DNA of 64,000 nucleotides from Syntrophaceae bacterium UBA6109 (lineage in GTDB: Bacteria > Desulfobacterota > Syntrophia > Syntrophales > UBA6109): NCBI GenBank assembly GCA_002428445.1, contig DIWJ01000043.1, positions 64,563-128,562 on the forward strand, given 5' to 3'. The notes beneath the pieces are model-generated. The model had not been told where the DNA came from, ran no database searches, and saw nothing but the letters and a program-made list of their open reading frames with translations. Each line of letters begins with the position of its first letter. Within the stretch, counting starts at the first letter, position 1. The translations under genes and the position numbers were made by a program. Shown in pieces: positions 26,998 through 35,189 of the stretch.

Positions 26998-27820
26998 CTT
27001 TGCTTGCCCTGCCTTTCAAGTTCCACATCGGATCGGAGTATTTCTTCGTCAGGAGCCTGTCCATCCACCGCTCCTCTTCCGGGAAAAGACTGCCGGGCTG
27101 AAGGTCGACGCCGAGGGTGATGGAAAACGCTCTCTGGAACACGCCGCACAACTCCTTTGGATCGGCGGCACTCCGCAGCTCTTCACGCAGTGAGGTCACG
27201 GAAGCCCGAAGCGACCTCACCAGCCTCTGCCGATCCCCGGCGCGCGTTTTCAGAAGAGCGGCATTCTTCTCCGGCGAAAAATCGAGCAGAATGGATCCGT
27301 GCTGCAAAAAGGACCCGTGAGACCGGACCTGCGCCGAACCGCAGATCTTCCGATCTCCCACCAGGAGTTCATAGCGGGAAGGGCTCGCAAAACAGGAGGC
27401 GTCGCCCCGACCGCTCCTTCCCTCCTCGGCCATCCGGACGCCGACACCGATCTCTTCAAATCCCCGCGCCAGGCACCGGCTGATGACGCGGTACGTTCCG
27501 AGAATGTCGGAGGGAAACAGGGGATCTCCCGCGCCGGAAATGACGGAATACGTGAGGTCATCTTCGTGCAATACCGCCTTGCCGCCGGTCGGACGCCGCA
27601 CGATGTCCAGGCTCGCCCGGGAACAGAACTGCACATCGATTTCTTTCTCGATGTCCTGGAAATAGCCCACGGACACGGCCGGCGAGCGCCATGTATAGAA
27701 TCGCAGGGTCGGAGGCGTTTTGAGGCGCTGGCGTACGCGGAAGACGGCTTCATCCATGGCCATATTTTCCCGGGCCGTCCACGAACCATGCGGGAGGACT
27801 CGCCAAGAAACGGCCAGCAT
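26984..27820 (-). CDS. lipM: LipM-type octanoyltransferase (lipoate-protein ligase A family)
   Basis: Transfers octanoyl groups from acyl carrier protein to GcvH for lipoate synthesis. 278 residues with the BPL/LplA/LipB domain: WRSPAVSVGYFQDIEKEID, RRPTGGKAVLHEDDLTYSV, and CFASPSRYELLVGDRKICGS containing Cys143, the position of the LipM catalytic cysteine; then GSAQVRSHGSFLQHGSILLD. These features fit LipM better than an ATP-dependent LplA. The start at 27820 overlaps the gcvH stop by one base (TGATG). Immediate coupling to gcvH, the octanoyl acceptor, strongly supports the assignment. Confidence 0.85.
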   Translation of the reverse strand: MLAVSWRVLPHGSWTARENMAMDEAVFRVRQRLKTPPTLRFYTWRSPAVSVGYFQDIEKEIDVQFCSRASLDIVRRPTGGKAVLHEDDLTYSVISGAGDPLFPSDILGTYRVISRCLARGFEEIGVGVRMAEEGRSGRGDASCFASPSRYELLVGDRKICGSAQVRSHGSFLQHGSILLDFSPEKNAALLKTRAGDRQRLVRSLRASVTSLREELRSAADPKELCGVFQRAFSITLGVDLQPGSLFPEEERWMDRLLTKKYSDPMWNLKGRASKDGLE

Positions 27821-28218
27821 CAGTCGACTTCCGTTTCCTGCGCGATGAAATCGTGGTAGGTCCGCGATTCCATCAAGTCGTCCAGTTCTTCGATGTCCTT
27901 CATTTCGACGACGATCAGCCACCCTGTGTCGTGGGGATCGCTGTTGATGATTCCCACATCGTCGGTGATATCTTCGTTGACACTGACCACAACCCCGCTG
28001 ATGGGCGCAATCAATTCGACAATCGACTTGGCTGATTCAATGGTCCCGAAAGGCTCGTCCCTTTCGAGTTCCGTATCCGCTTCCGGCAGTTCGACGGAGA
28101 GCACTTCTCCCAATTTTTCCTGTGCGAAGTCCGTCACACCAATGGTGGCGACATCCCCATCGACTCTTACCCAGAGGTGTTCTGAACTGTACAGCAGATC
28201 ATCCGGAAAGACCTTCAT
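27820..28218 (-). CDS. gcvH: Glycine cleavage system H protein
   Basis: Lipoylated carrier protein of 132 residues. The lipoyl-lysine is Lys64 in GTIESAKSIVELIAP, and the flanking SSEHLWVRVDGDVATIGVTDFAQEKLG and GIINSDPHDTGWLI are typical. No gcvP, gcvT or lpdA is in the window, so besides glycine cleavage it may act as the octanoyl/lipoyl relay protein. It sits directly upstream of lipM and 79 bp downstream of an M24 peptidase. Confidence 0.95.
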   Translation of the reverse strand: MKVFPDDLLYSSEHLWVRVDGDVATIGVTDFAQEKLGEVLSVELPEADTELERDEPFGTIESAKSIVELIAPISGVVVSVNEDITDDVGIINSDPHDTGWLIVVEMKDIEELDDLMESRTYHDFIAQETEVD

Positions 28219-28297
28219 ACGTCCTCATCCTGTCCTGTTTTTTTTATTGGGTTCGCTCGCGGCAATCCCCGGCCTCATCCCTTCGCCCGCACAATCG

Positions 28298-29383
28298 TTA
28301 CAGTACCATAGGGTCTTTTGCCAAGGCCGTCAAGATCTCGCCGTCGTCGTTCCGAACGCGTGCCATATCCTCGATCCGAATGCCCCAGCGGTCCGCCAGG
28401 TAGATTCCCGGTTCGATCGTCACGACCATCTCCGTCTCGAGGAGATCGTCGACCGCGGCAGCCAACCGGGGATATTCGTGCACATCCAGTCCCACGCCAT
28501 GGCCCGTTCCATGTGTAAAGAAAGGCCCCCAGCCCTTCTCGGAGAGAAAACCCCTCGCAGCGGCATCGACGGATCCGCATACGGCGCCGCTCCGGACGGC
28601 CCGCATCGCCGTGTCATGGGCCTCGCGGACTGCGGCGTATGCTTCTTGAAATTCGCCCGGCGGTCTTCCCACGGATACCGTGATGGTTTCGTCGGACCGG
28701 TATCCCTCGACAACCGCCCCGTAATCCATGACGATCACGTCGTGCTCCCGGATGCGGCGACTGCCGGGCGCGGCGTGCGGCAGTGCGGAATTCTCGCCGG
28801 AGGCGATAATGGAGGGAAAGGCAATGCCGTCTGCGCCGAGACGCCGCATCTTGAACTCCAGTTCGATGGCGATGTCCCTCTCCTGCACGCCGGGCCGAAC
28901 GGAGTCCAGCACGGCCAGCACGGCATCGCCGGCAATGCGCGCCGCCTTCCGCATCCGGTCGATTTCCCATTCCTCCTTGACCGCGCGAAGCCGGTTGAGG
29001 TCCGCCGGCGCCGGCGACAGATGGATGCGGGGGAGTTTTTCGACCAGTTTTGTGTGGGTTTCAACCGTCATCACCGCCGCATCGAAAAGAATGCGCCCGC
29101 GCGCGCTTTCGGAGACGGCCCCGGCAATTCCGGAGAGCTTATCGCTGTATCGACGGACCTCCACGCCGGCCGCCTCCCTCTTCGCCTGATTCTCGTAACG
29201 GCCGTCCACCAGAAGCACTGCGGAATCGGGCGCAACAAAGAGCGCGCCGTCGCTGCCGGTAAAACCAACGAGATATTGGATATTCTTGAGGTCCAGGATC
29301 AGGACGGCTTCCCCGTCGCCGGCGCCAAGAAGACCCCGGAGGCGGCCTAGACGCCGATTCAGCAAAGCACGATCAGGTTCCAT
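28298..29383 (-). CDS. M24-family aminopeptidase (Xaa-Pro aminopeptidase-like)
   Basis: Metallopeptidase of 361 residues with a creatinase-like N-domain and a pita-bread C-domain. The metal ligands are all visible: Asp in VMDYGAVVEGYRSDET (two), His in HGTGHGVGLDVHE, Glu in VTIEPGIYL and Glu in GIRIEDMARV. It is expected to remove N-terminal residues next to proline in the cytosol. The ATG at 29383 (MEPDRALLNRR) overlaps the end of the TPR gene by 11 bp. Confidence 0.92.
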   Translation of the reverse strand: MEPDRALLNRRLGRLRGLLGAGDGEAVLILDLKNIQYLVGFTGSDGALFVAPDSAVLLVDGRYENQAKREAAGVEVRRYSDKLSGIAGAVSESARGRILFDAAVMTVETHTKLVEKLPRIHLSPAPADLNRLRAVKEEWEIDRMRKAARIAGDAVLAVLDSVRPGVQERDIAIELEFKMRRLGADGIAFPSIIASGENSALPHAAPGSRRIREHDVIVMDYGAVVEGYRSDETITVSVGRPPGEFQEAYAAVREAHDTAMRAVRSGAVCGSVDAAARGFLSEKGWGPFFTHGTGHGVGLDVHEYPRLAAAVDDLLETEMVVTIEPGIYLADRWGIRIEDMARVRNDDGEILTALAKDPMVL

Positions 29384-30059
29384 GCGGGCGCATCCGTTCG
29401 ATGTTATCCAACCATCGTTGCAGTTCATCAACGAGGCGATGTTCCCTTCCCTTTTCCGGGGTCTCTGTCCGGTGCATCGCCATTTTCTCCCGGACCTCGG
29501 AGATCAACCTCGCGGCCTGCGGATCTTCCGGATCCCTTTGCAGGATTCTCTCCAGCAATTCGGCCGCTTCTTCCAGGTGTCCTTGTCGGACATACAGGTC
29601 CGCCACGGTCACGGTCTGAAAATCGGCGGCCAGCGACGTTGTTTCCGCATCTGTTCCGTCGACCGATTTGGCTGCGGACGTCTCGCGGAGGAGCTCGTCC
29701 AGGTGGCCGTTCACGTCTTCGGTGATCGAAGAGCAAGGATGAATAGCAAGGAATTTTCGGTAATAGACGACCGCCTCATCCCGCAGTCCCTTCCGGCGGC
29801 ACAGGTCCCCGAGCAAGGCATAGAGACGCGAAAATCCGAGGACGGCGCCCTCAATCTCTCCCAGACATCGCATCGCCTCCTGCATCCGTTCCATCCCGAT
29901 GAAGGCTCGGCAAAGGATAACGCTGGCATCAATGTCCGCGGGATGGTCTCGAAGCCGGGATTCCGCTGCCTCCGCGGCCTCCCTGTAAAGGCGGTTCGCG
30001 AAGAGCGCTTCGGCTTGGTCCAAGAAGGCCTTCTGCCCCTGGAGATTTTCATCCGCCAT
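29373..30059 (-). CDS. Tetratricopeptide-repeat protein
   Basis: Cytosolic-looking helical protein of 228 residues with no signal peptide. TPR-like units are visible: AEALFANRLYREAAEAAESRLRD, GDLCRRKGLRDEAVVYYRKFL with HP at its end, and ADLYVRQGHLEEAAELLERIL with DPEDPQAA. A less ordered acidic/Thr-rich linker (about 127-147) separates the second and third. Function unknown; probably a protein-protein adaptor. First gene of the run leading to the M24 peptidase, gcvH, lipM and hisC. AAGG precedes the ATG. Confidence 0.75.
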   Translation of the reverse strand: MADENLQGQKAFLDQAEALFANRLYREAAEAAESRLRDHPADIDASVILCRAFIGMERMQEAMRCLGEIEGAVLGFSRLYALLGDLCRRKGLRDEAVVYYRKFLAIHPCSSITEDVNGHLDELLRETSAAKSVDGTDAETTSLAADFQTVTVADLYVRQGHLEEAAELLERILQRDPEDPQAARLISEVREKMAMHRTETPEKGREHRLVDELQRWLDNIERMRPHGT

Positions 30060-30182
30060 ATTAGCCTTGCAGGATTGTGATTTTGCAGTGTTTTTCCCGA
30101 AACTTACAAGCGGTCGAACGCTAACACAGCCCCCCTACCCTGTCAAGAAAGACTTTGAATCCGGTTTTCTTTCGCGCCGATG

Positions 30183-30214
30183 AAAAAAAACCCGCCGCAG
30201 GGGTCTGCGGCGGG
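30183..30214 (-). terminator. Intrinsic terminator after pilQ
   Basis: Ten-bp perfect stem (CCCGCCGCAG at 30191-30200, loop GGGT, CTGCGGCGGG at 30205-30214), followed on the minus strand by eight Ts (30190-30183). It lies 25 bp beyond the pilQ stop codon. Confidence 0.93.
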
Positions 30215-30238
30215 CGGTAAATCGTGCCGGAAAGGTGG

Positions 30239-31900
30239 TCATCCCTTCAAGAGGTCCGCTTTCTCCACGGGCGGTTCACCCTTGATGACCGAAGGCGTCA
30301 CGAAGATCAGCAGTTGCGTGCGTGTCTTGGTGATGTCCTCCGTTTTGAACAACCAGCCAAGAATCGGGATCTTGGACAACCAGGGTACGCCGCTGACACC
30401 GGTCGAATCCTCACTCTTCTGGATGCCGCCGATCACGATCGTTCCGCCGTCGGAGACAACCACCTGGGAGTCGATTTCACTCTTGAAAATGGGGACATTC
30501 CCCTGAAGGAGCGAAGCCTGAGCGTAATTCGGCCGGTCGTTGGAGGCCTTGATGATCATGGAGATCTTGCCTTCGGGCGTGATCTTGGGCGTCACTTCCA
30601 GCTTCAGGACAGCCTCCTTGAAGTTCACGCTGGGATTGCCCTGCGAGTCGCGTGTGACGTAAGGAATTTCTTCACCCTGCTTGATCGACGCTTTGATGTT
30701 TTCCATCGTCGTGACTTTGGGCGCTGAAAGGAGTTTCCCGTTGGTTGTGGATTCCAATGCGGCAAGCTGGGCGTCCAAAACAGCCTGAGACCCCCCGATG
30801 ATCAGACCGATGGAAGGCGCGGCGATCGCCATTGGAAAATTGACGGCAAGATTGCTGCTCGTGAGCCCGATGCCGCCGGGCAGGCTGGTGACGCCGGTGG
30901 TGCTGGAGTTCGTGCCGATCATCGCTCCGAATGGATAGGCGCCGACATGGCCGCTGACCCCGGCGCCCCACTGGACGCCGAGTTTGCGGGTGAAGTTGTC
31001 GGTAGCCTCGACGATCCTTGCTTCGATCGACACCTGGCGAAGGATTCCCTTCTCGGCAAGGAGCGCCTGATCGATCTTCTTTTTCTCGTCTTGCGCCTTG
31101 CGTTTCAGGACCTCACGCGCCTGCGCGTCGGCCTCATCCTTCTTGATCTTGTCCATGCTCATGACGGTGATGACGTTTCCGGCCTGCTTTCTGCCGAGGC
31201 CCTTGATCTCCAGGATCGTATCCAGCGCCTGCTCCCAGCTGACCTTCTTCATCTGCAGCGTCACCGTCCCCTTGACGTCGTCGCCGGAAACGATGCTGAC
31301 CCTTCCCTCTTCCGCCAGCAGACGCAGCACGGCCTTGATGTCTGCGTCCTGAACATCGATGGTCATTTGCCTGCCGCCATTGGAGCCGCTCTTCTGCACC
31401 GTCGGCGCCGCGGCAGCGGCTTGCCCCGCGCCGGCGAGAGCGAGGACATTGAAGTCAACAAGGATATTGCCGCCTTCCTGGCGGATGCTGTAAGGAACGC
31501 GTTCTTTCAGAGCGATCGTCACATACGCCCACTGCTTGCCGCCGCTCTTCTGGGCGGCCGGCTCTACACGCAGGACATTCGTCGACGCATCTCCCTCCGC
31601 AAAGGACTTTCGAAGAGAATCCGGCACGAAGGTATTCTCGAGTTTGACAAGGACATTCGTCGCGCCCTGATTCTCCACGACAAGCATCGGCTGACGGGAG
31701 ACGGCGAGGACAACCCGCTCTTTCCCATTCATTTTTTCAAAAGTGACGTTTTCCAAATAGCCCGTATCCGCCTGCGCCAGGAGAATCCGTTCCTCTCCCA
31801 TGGCGCGGCCGTCCCCGGCGGCGGCTCCGGATCCGTAGATCCCGGCGACCGCAAGGACACCCGCCAATGCGATCCATGGCCATTTTCCTTTGCTGTTCAT
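30239..31900 (-). CDS. pilQ: Type IV pilus secretin PilQ (compact form)
   Basis: Outer-membrane ring through which the pilus exits. 553 residues, shorter than the 700-900 of well-known PilQs. Order: hydrophobic export signal (about 8-28), one AMIN domain (VTFEKMNGKERVVLAVSRQP, about 52-150), a secretin/TonB short N-terminal domain (VQDADIKAVLRLLAEEG), a charged linker rich in Lys/Glu, and the C-terminal secretin domain (VSIEARIVEAT, VLKLEVTPKI, VIGGIQKSE). The gene overlaps pilP by 4 bp (ATGA) and ends at a strong terminator. Confidence 0.93.
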   Translation of the reverse strand: MNSKGKWPWIALAGVLAVAGIYGSGAAAGDGRAMGEERILLAQADTGYLENVTFEKMNGKERVVLAVSRQPMLVVENQGATNVLVKLENTFVPDSLRKSFAEGDASTNVLRVEPAAQKSGGKQWAYVTIALKERVPYSIRQEGGNILVDFNVLALAGAGQAAAAAPTVQKSGSNGGRQMTIDVQDADIKAVLRLLAEEGRVSIVSGDDVKGTVTLQMKKVSWEQALDTILEIKGLGRKQAGNVITVMSMDKIKKDEADAQAREVLKRKAQDEKKKIDQALLAEKGILRQVSIEARIVEATDNFTRKLGVQWGAGVSGHVGAYPFGAMIGTNSSTTGVTSLPGGIGLTSSNLAVNFPMAIAAPSIGLIIGGSQAVLDAQLAALESTTNGKLLSAPKVTTMENIKASIKQGEEIPYVTRDSQGNPSVNFKEAVLKLEVTPKITPEGKISMIIKASNDRPNYAQASLLQGNVPIFKSEIDSQVVVSDGGTIVIGGIQKSEDSTGVSGVPWLSKIPILGWLFKTEDITKTRTQLLIFVTPSVIKGEPPVEKADLLKG

Positions 31901-32376
31901 GGCTTCCTCTCTTCTTCGTCTCGACGAAGCTTAATGATGATCCGCTTCACCTTCTTCTTTCCGCGTTCCTTGGTCAGCTCCTCCACGATCACGCGGTCGG
32001 CGAGGATCCGCGCCACCCTGCCCTCATTCATGCCGATGGCGGTCCCGACGATCAGGGGATAGAATTTCCCCTTGCCGTCATCGACGATGGCCGTGCGGCT
32101 CCGCTCGTCGCCGGCGATTCCGATCAGCCGGAACTGATCGATTTCCGCCCGCTGAAGCGGCGAGACGGGCAGCGCCTTTCTCTCCACCTTCTTCTTGAGG
32201 GCCAGGGCCTTTTCCTGATCGAGTTCAATGAACGGCCGGAACGGGTCCGGCTTCGCCGCCGGAGCGGCGGATCCCTTCACCGTCGCTCCCCAGCAGAGTC
32301 CGACGGACGAAGCGAAGAAAACGCCGATCAAGGTGAGGACGGCAAACGGATTGGTTGTCCTATTTCTTCTTGTCAT
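31897..32376 (-). CDS. pilP: Type IV pilus assembly lipoprotein-like PilP
   Basis: Periplasmic adaptor linking the inner-membrane PilN-PilO pair to PilQ. 159 residues: N-terminal signal helix (PFAVLTLIGVFFASSVGLCWG), a KPDPFRPFIELDQ segment and the C-terminal PilP beta-domain (SPLQRAEIDQFRLIGIAG, then VEDGxG-like DDGKGKFYPLIVGTAIG). A Cys follows the signal helix, but VGLC is a poor lipobox, so lipidation is doubtful. Overlaps pilO by 17 bp. Confidence 0.9.
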   Translation of the reverse strand: MTRRNRTTNPFAVLTLIGVFFASSVGLCWGATVKGSAAPAAKPDPFRPFIELDQEKALALKKKVERKALPVSPLQRAEIDQFRLIGIAGDERSRTAIVDDGKGKFYPLIVGTAIGMNEGRVARILADRVIVEELTKERGKKKVKRIIIKLRRDEEERKP

Positions 32377-33046
32377 CCGTCGCGCCTTTCTCGGAGGCCT
32401 TTTCGATAAACATATAGGTCTTCACGATACAGTTTGTATTGATGATTCGGCCCCGTCCTTTGACATCCTTCCCGTCTCCCATCGAGATCTGTTCAATATT
32501 GACGATCCGGGGAAGTTTTGCCACTTTCTCGAAGAAAAGCACCATACCCTGGAAATTTCCCGTAACGGTCACGCGGACGGGAATGTCATCGTAAAACTTA
32601 TCCGGTTCTTTCGGTTTGGCCGCCGCCGCTTTCTTGTCGTCTGGCTTGGCCGCCGCGGCCGCCTGCTGGGGCTTTGGCGGAGGTGCGGGAGGCGCCGGCT
32701 CGAACAGGAGAAAGTCCACGCCCGCTTCTCTGCCGGCAACGGAAACGGCGTGAAAAAGGGCGGGAATCTCCCGCTGATTGGGCAGTTTTGTCAACGCCGT
32801 CTTGAACGACTCCCTGAGGGCGTTGAGTTCCCGCAGGTGTTTGTCTTTCTGGGCGGCAATTCTTCCCTTGTCCGCCACCTGCTGGTTCAGTTCCTGGAGT
32901 TTCGTGTCGAGGTTTCCTTTCTTTTCCAACTCCGCCTGGATGAAGAAAAAGAAGAAGAAATAACCCAACAAAAGATAAATCCCCGCCAGCGCCAGGGCCT
33001 TTTTCTGCGGAGACAGCTTTTTGATATCCTCAACTGTAATTGCCAT
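32360..33046 (-). CDS. pilO: Type IV pilus assembly protein PilO
   Basis: Inner-membrane alignment-complex protein of 228 residues. A single membrane helix (ALALAGIYLLLGYFFFFFFIQ) is followed by a coiled-coil segment (about 45-90) and a ferredoxin-like periplasmic core. An Ala/Pro/Lys-rich insert (PAPPAPPPKPQQAAAAAKPDDKK-type sequence, about 127-150) interrupts the core, which is unusual in length. It lies between pilN and pilP. Confidence 0.9.
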   Translation of the reverse strand: MAITVEDIKKLSPQKKALALAGIYLLLGYFFFFFFIQAELEKKGNLDTKLQELNQQVADKGRIAAQKDKHLRELNALRESFKTALTKLPNQREIPALFHAVSVAGREAGVDFLLFEPAPPAPPPKPQQAAAAAKPDDKKAAAAKPKEPDKFYDDIPVRVTVTGNFQGMVLFFEKVAKLPRIVNIEQISMGDGKDVKGRGRIINTNCIVKTYMFIEKASEKGATDDKKK

Positions 33047-33055
33047 ACGCTCTTC

Positions 33056-33604
33056 CTATTGCACTTTCTTCGTCATGCACGAAAGAACGAACCGCTGGAG
33101 TTTCACACCGCTGATTTCCGCCTGTTTTGAAAGTACGAGATCGACCGATTTGACGTAAGCGGATTTCTCCAGATTTTTCATGAACACGGCAACGGAGATG
33201 TTATCCCTGCCGACCCCTTCGATACGCAGTGAACTGCCCGATTCCACCACCTTCTCCAGCCAGATGTCTCTCGCAGGAACGAGGCGGGCCAGCTCATCGA
33301 ACAGTTGCACGGGCGCCATCCGGTTTCCCTCGAGGTTTCCAATCACGGCCAGCTTCTTCTCCATGATCTTCTTATCTGCCTTGAAGATCTCGATGTCCCC
33401 GAGGATCTTGGTCAGTCTCGCGAGCTCTGTCTCACTCTTCTTGATGTCCGCCTCAAGCGATTTCACGCTGCTGATGACATAGAAGTACACGGAGACAAGC
33501 AGAAGCAGGAAGACAACAAAGGTCGCGCCAATGATGATCAATTGGCGGGCCAGGTTCTCTTTCTTTTCTTTTTCCCGATAGGGTAGGAGGTTGATTTTGA
33601 TCAT
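33056..33604 (-). CDS. pilN: Type IV pilus assembly protein PilN
   Basis: Inner-membrane protein of 182 residues. The N-terminal cytoplasmic tail MIKINLLPYR is the conserved PilM-binding motif (INLLPYR), followed by one membrane helix (LIIIGATFVVFLLLLVSVYFYV), a coiled coil and a periplasmic ferredoxin-like domain ending in VKLQRFVLSC. The start overlaps the pilM stop by 4 bp, and the gene is 9 bp from pilO. Confidence 0.93.
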   Translation of the reverse strand: MIKINLLPYREKEKKENLARQLIIIGATFVVFLLLLVSVYFYVISSVKSLEADIKKSETELARLTKILGDIEIFKADKKIMEKKLAVIGNLEGNRMAPVQLFDELARLVPARDIWLEKVVESGSSLRIEGVGRDNISVAVFMKNLEKSAYVKSVDLVLSKQAEISGVKLQRFVLSCMTKKVQ

Positions 33605-34683
33605 TTATCTCCCAGCCTCCTCAGGGCCAATCCGATGCTCACCGCTGCGACCGGGGCAATCTGCTCGATCGTTTCGGGCGTAAAGGCTTTCTTGTTGTAG
33701 TCGATTTTTTTGAACGGGTCGATGATCTGCGTTTCGATGCTCAACCGCTGGGCCAGATCCCCGGCCAGGCCCGGGATGCGCGCGCTGCCACCCGACAGGA
33801 TCACGTTTTTGATGTTCATTTCACCGGATGTCGACCGGAAGTACTCGACGGACCGCTCCACCTCCATGCAGATCGGTTCCGCGTACAGATGCAGGCTCTC
33901 CCGGGATGATGCTTTGGTCGCCGGGTCATCGCCAAAGCCCTCCAGTTTGACTTTCTCCGCATCCGCCAAGCTCGGCAGGCCCAGACGATCCTTTACGGAT
34001 TCCGTCACGGCATTGCCCGCAATCGTGAAGTCCCTTGTAAAGAGGGATGCCCCGTTCTTGATGACATTGATGTTCGTAATACTCGCCCCGATGTTGACCA
34101 GGACGTCCACCTCGTTTTCTTCAGGATCGTAGTTTTCCTCGTAGAGAGTCTCCAACGCAAAGGCATCCACATCCATGACCAGTGCCTGGAGTCCCGCATC
34201 GCGGATGATCTCCGTATAGGTCGTGATGATGTCCTTCTTGGCGGCGACCAGGATCACGTCAAGTTGGTTGGGATTGAATTCGCTGGGCCCGACAATCTGG
34301 AAGTCGAAATTCACTTCCTCCATATTGTCGAAAGGCAGGTATTTCCCGGCTTCGTCGCGGATCAGATCGCGCATCTCCGCCTCTTCCATGGTGGGGAGAT
34401 TGACCTTCTTGATGATCACGGAATGACCGGACAGCGAGGTCACAACGTTTTTGCGGCTGCAGCCGGATTCTTTGAAGAGGGCCTTGATGCTCGCCACGAG
34501 CTTTTCGTGCTCGATCGGAACACCCTCCGCGATGACGCCTTCCTCCAGGGGCAGTTGAGAAAAGCGGCTGAGAACATATTTGCCGGCTTCTCCCTGGATT
34601 TCGGCGAGTTTCAGCGAGCTGGAGCCGATATCCAGACCTGCCAGCTGTTTGCTTCCTGAAAACAGATTTTTCCAGTCGAACAT
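33601..34683 (-). CDS. pilM: Type IV pilus assembly ATPase-like PilM
   Basis: Actin-like cytoplasmic protein that binds the PilN tail. 360 residues: GLDIGSSSLKLAEIQG is the phosphate-1 motif, VNIGASITNINVIKNG the phosphate-2 motif, and LSGGSARIPGLAGDLAQRL the adenosine motif of the FtsA/actin fold. First gene of pilMNOPQ; the small ftsB-like gene is 39 bp upstream, so the pil operon may be read from the ftsB promoter. Confidence 0.94.
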   Translation of the reverse strand: MFDWKNLFSGSKQLAGLDIGSSSLKLAEIQGEAGKYVLSRFSQLPLEEGVIAEGVPIEHEKLVASIKALFKESGCSRKNVVTSLSGHSVIIKKVNLPTMEEAEMRDLIRDEAGKYLPFDNMEEVNFDFQIVGPSEFNPNQLDVILVAAKKDIITTYTEIIRDAGLQALVMDVDAFALETLYEENYDPEENEVDVLVNIGASITNINVIKNGASLFTRDFTIAGNAVTESVKDRLGLPSLADAEKVKLEGFGDDPATKASSRESLHLYAEPICMEVERSVEYFRSTSGEMNIKNVILSGGSARIPGLAGDLAQRLSIETQIIDPFKKIDYNKKAFTPETIEQIAPVAAVSIGLALRRLGDK

Positions 34684-34722
34684 GGATCCCCGCCTATCAT
34701 TCCGGTATTCAGGCAGCCGGAC

Positions 34723-34989
34723 CTATGGAGCAAACCGGTATACGACGTCTCCTTTTTTCACCATCCCCAGTTCGTTCCGCGCCACAGTCTCGATATAAGG
34801 AAGATCTTCCTTGAGGAGAACAATTCTCTTCCTCAATTTTGCGTTATCGACGGCCAGAGAGTAGTTCATTTCCCTCAGCGACGCGAGTTTTTGCGTCACA
34901 AGATAGTTGTCCAGAAGGCCGCGCTTCCCAAAGGCGATAAACGCGCCGATCACGATCACGAGCGCCACGACGTACCGACCGACCTTCAT
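34723..34989 (-). CDS. FtsB/DivIC-family septum formation initiator
   Basis: Small bitopic membrane protein of 88 residues: one membrane helix (YVVALVIVIGAFIAFG), then a leucine-zipper-like coiled coil (LREMNYSLAVDNAKLRKRI) and the conserved end IETVARNELGMVKKGDVVYRF. Family members join FtsL in the divisome. The ATG at 34989 (MKVGRYVV) is favoured over an upstream in-frame ATG that would lie at the promoter. The position directly before pilM may couple division and pilus expression or simply reflect shared transcription. Confidence 0.85.
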   Translation of the reverse strand: MKVGRYVVALVIVIGAFIAFGKRGLLDNYLVTQKLASLREMNYSLAVDNAKLRKRIVLLKEDLPYIETVARNELGMVKKGDVVYRFAP

Positions 34990-35041
34990 TTTCGCCCGAA
35001 ACCCCTCAAGGGATGGGTTAAAAAAGAAATCATTTTGCGCG

Positions 35042-35070
35042 ACTATAAACGAATTCTGCATTGATTGCAA
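35042..35070 (-). promoter_or_regulatory. Sigma-70-type promoter for ftsB-pilMNOPQ
   Basis: On the minus strand TTGCAA (35070-35065), 17-bp spacer, TATAGT (35047-35042). The start site near 35035 would give about a 45-nt leader. It stands in a clearly AT-rich 200-bp gap after the DUF39 gene. Confidence 0.55.
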
Positions 35071-35189
35071 TAAAAAAAGTTATACAACCTTTGAAAAGCC
35101 AAACACACCGCAGCTCAGCCGATTGTGGTGCCTTGCAATGCCGATTCTGTCTGACTTTGGTGAACGACGGACGCGAGAATTCTTCAGCT

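Noticed and set aside
28245..28275. Repeat-like TTCGCTCGCGGC near 28250
   Set aside because: Match too short and no flanking stems of the repeat family.
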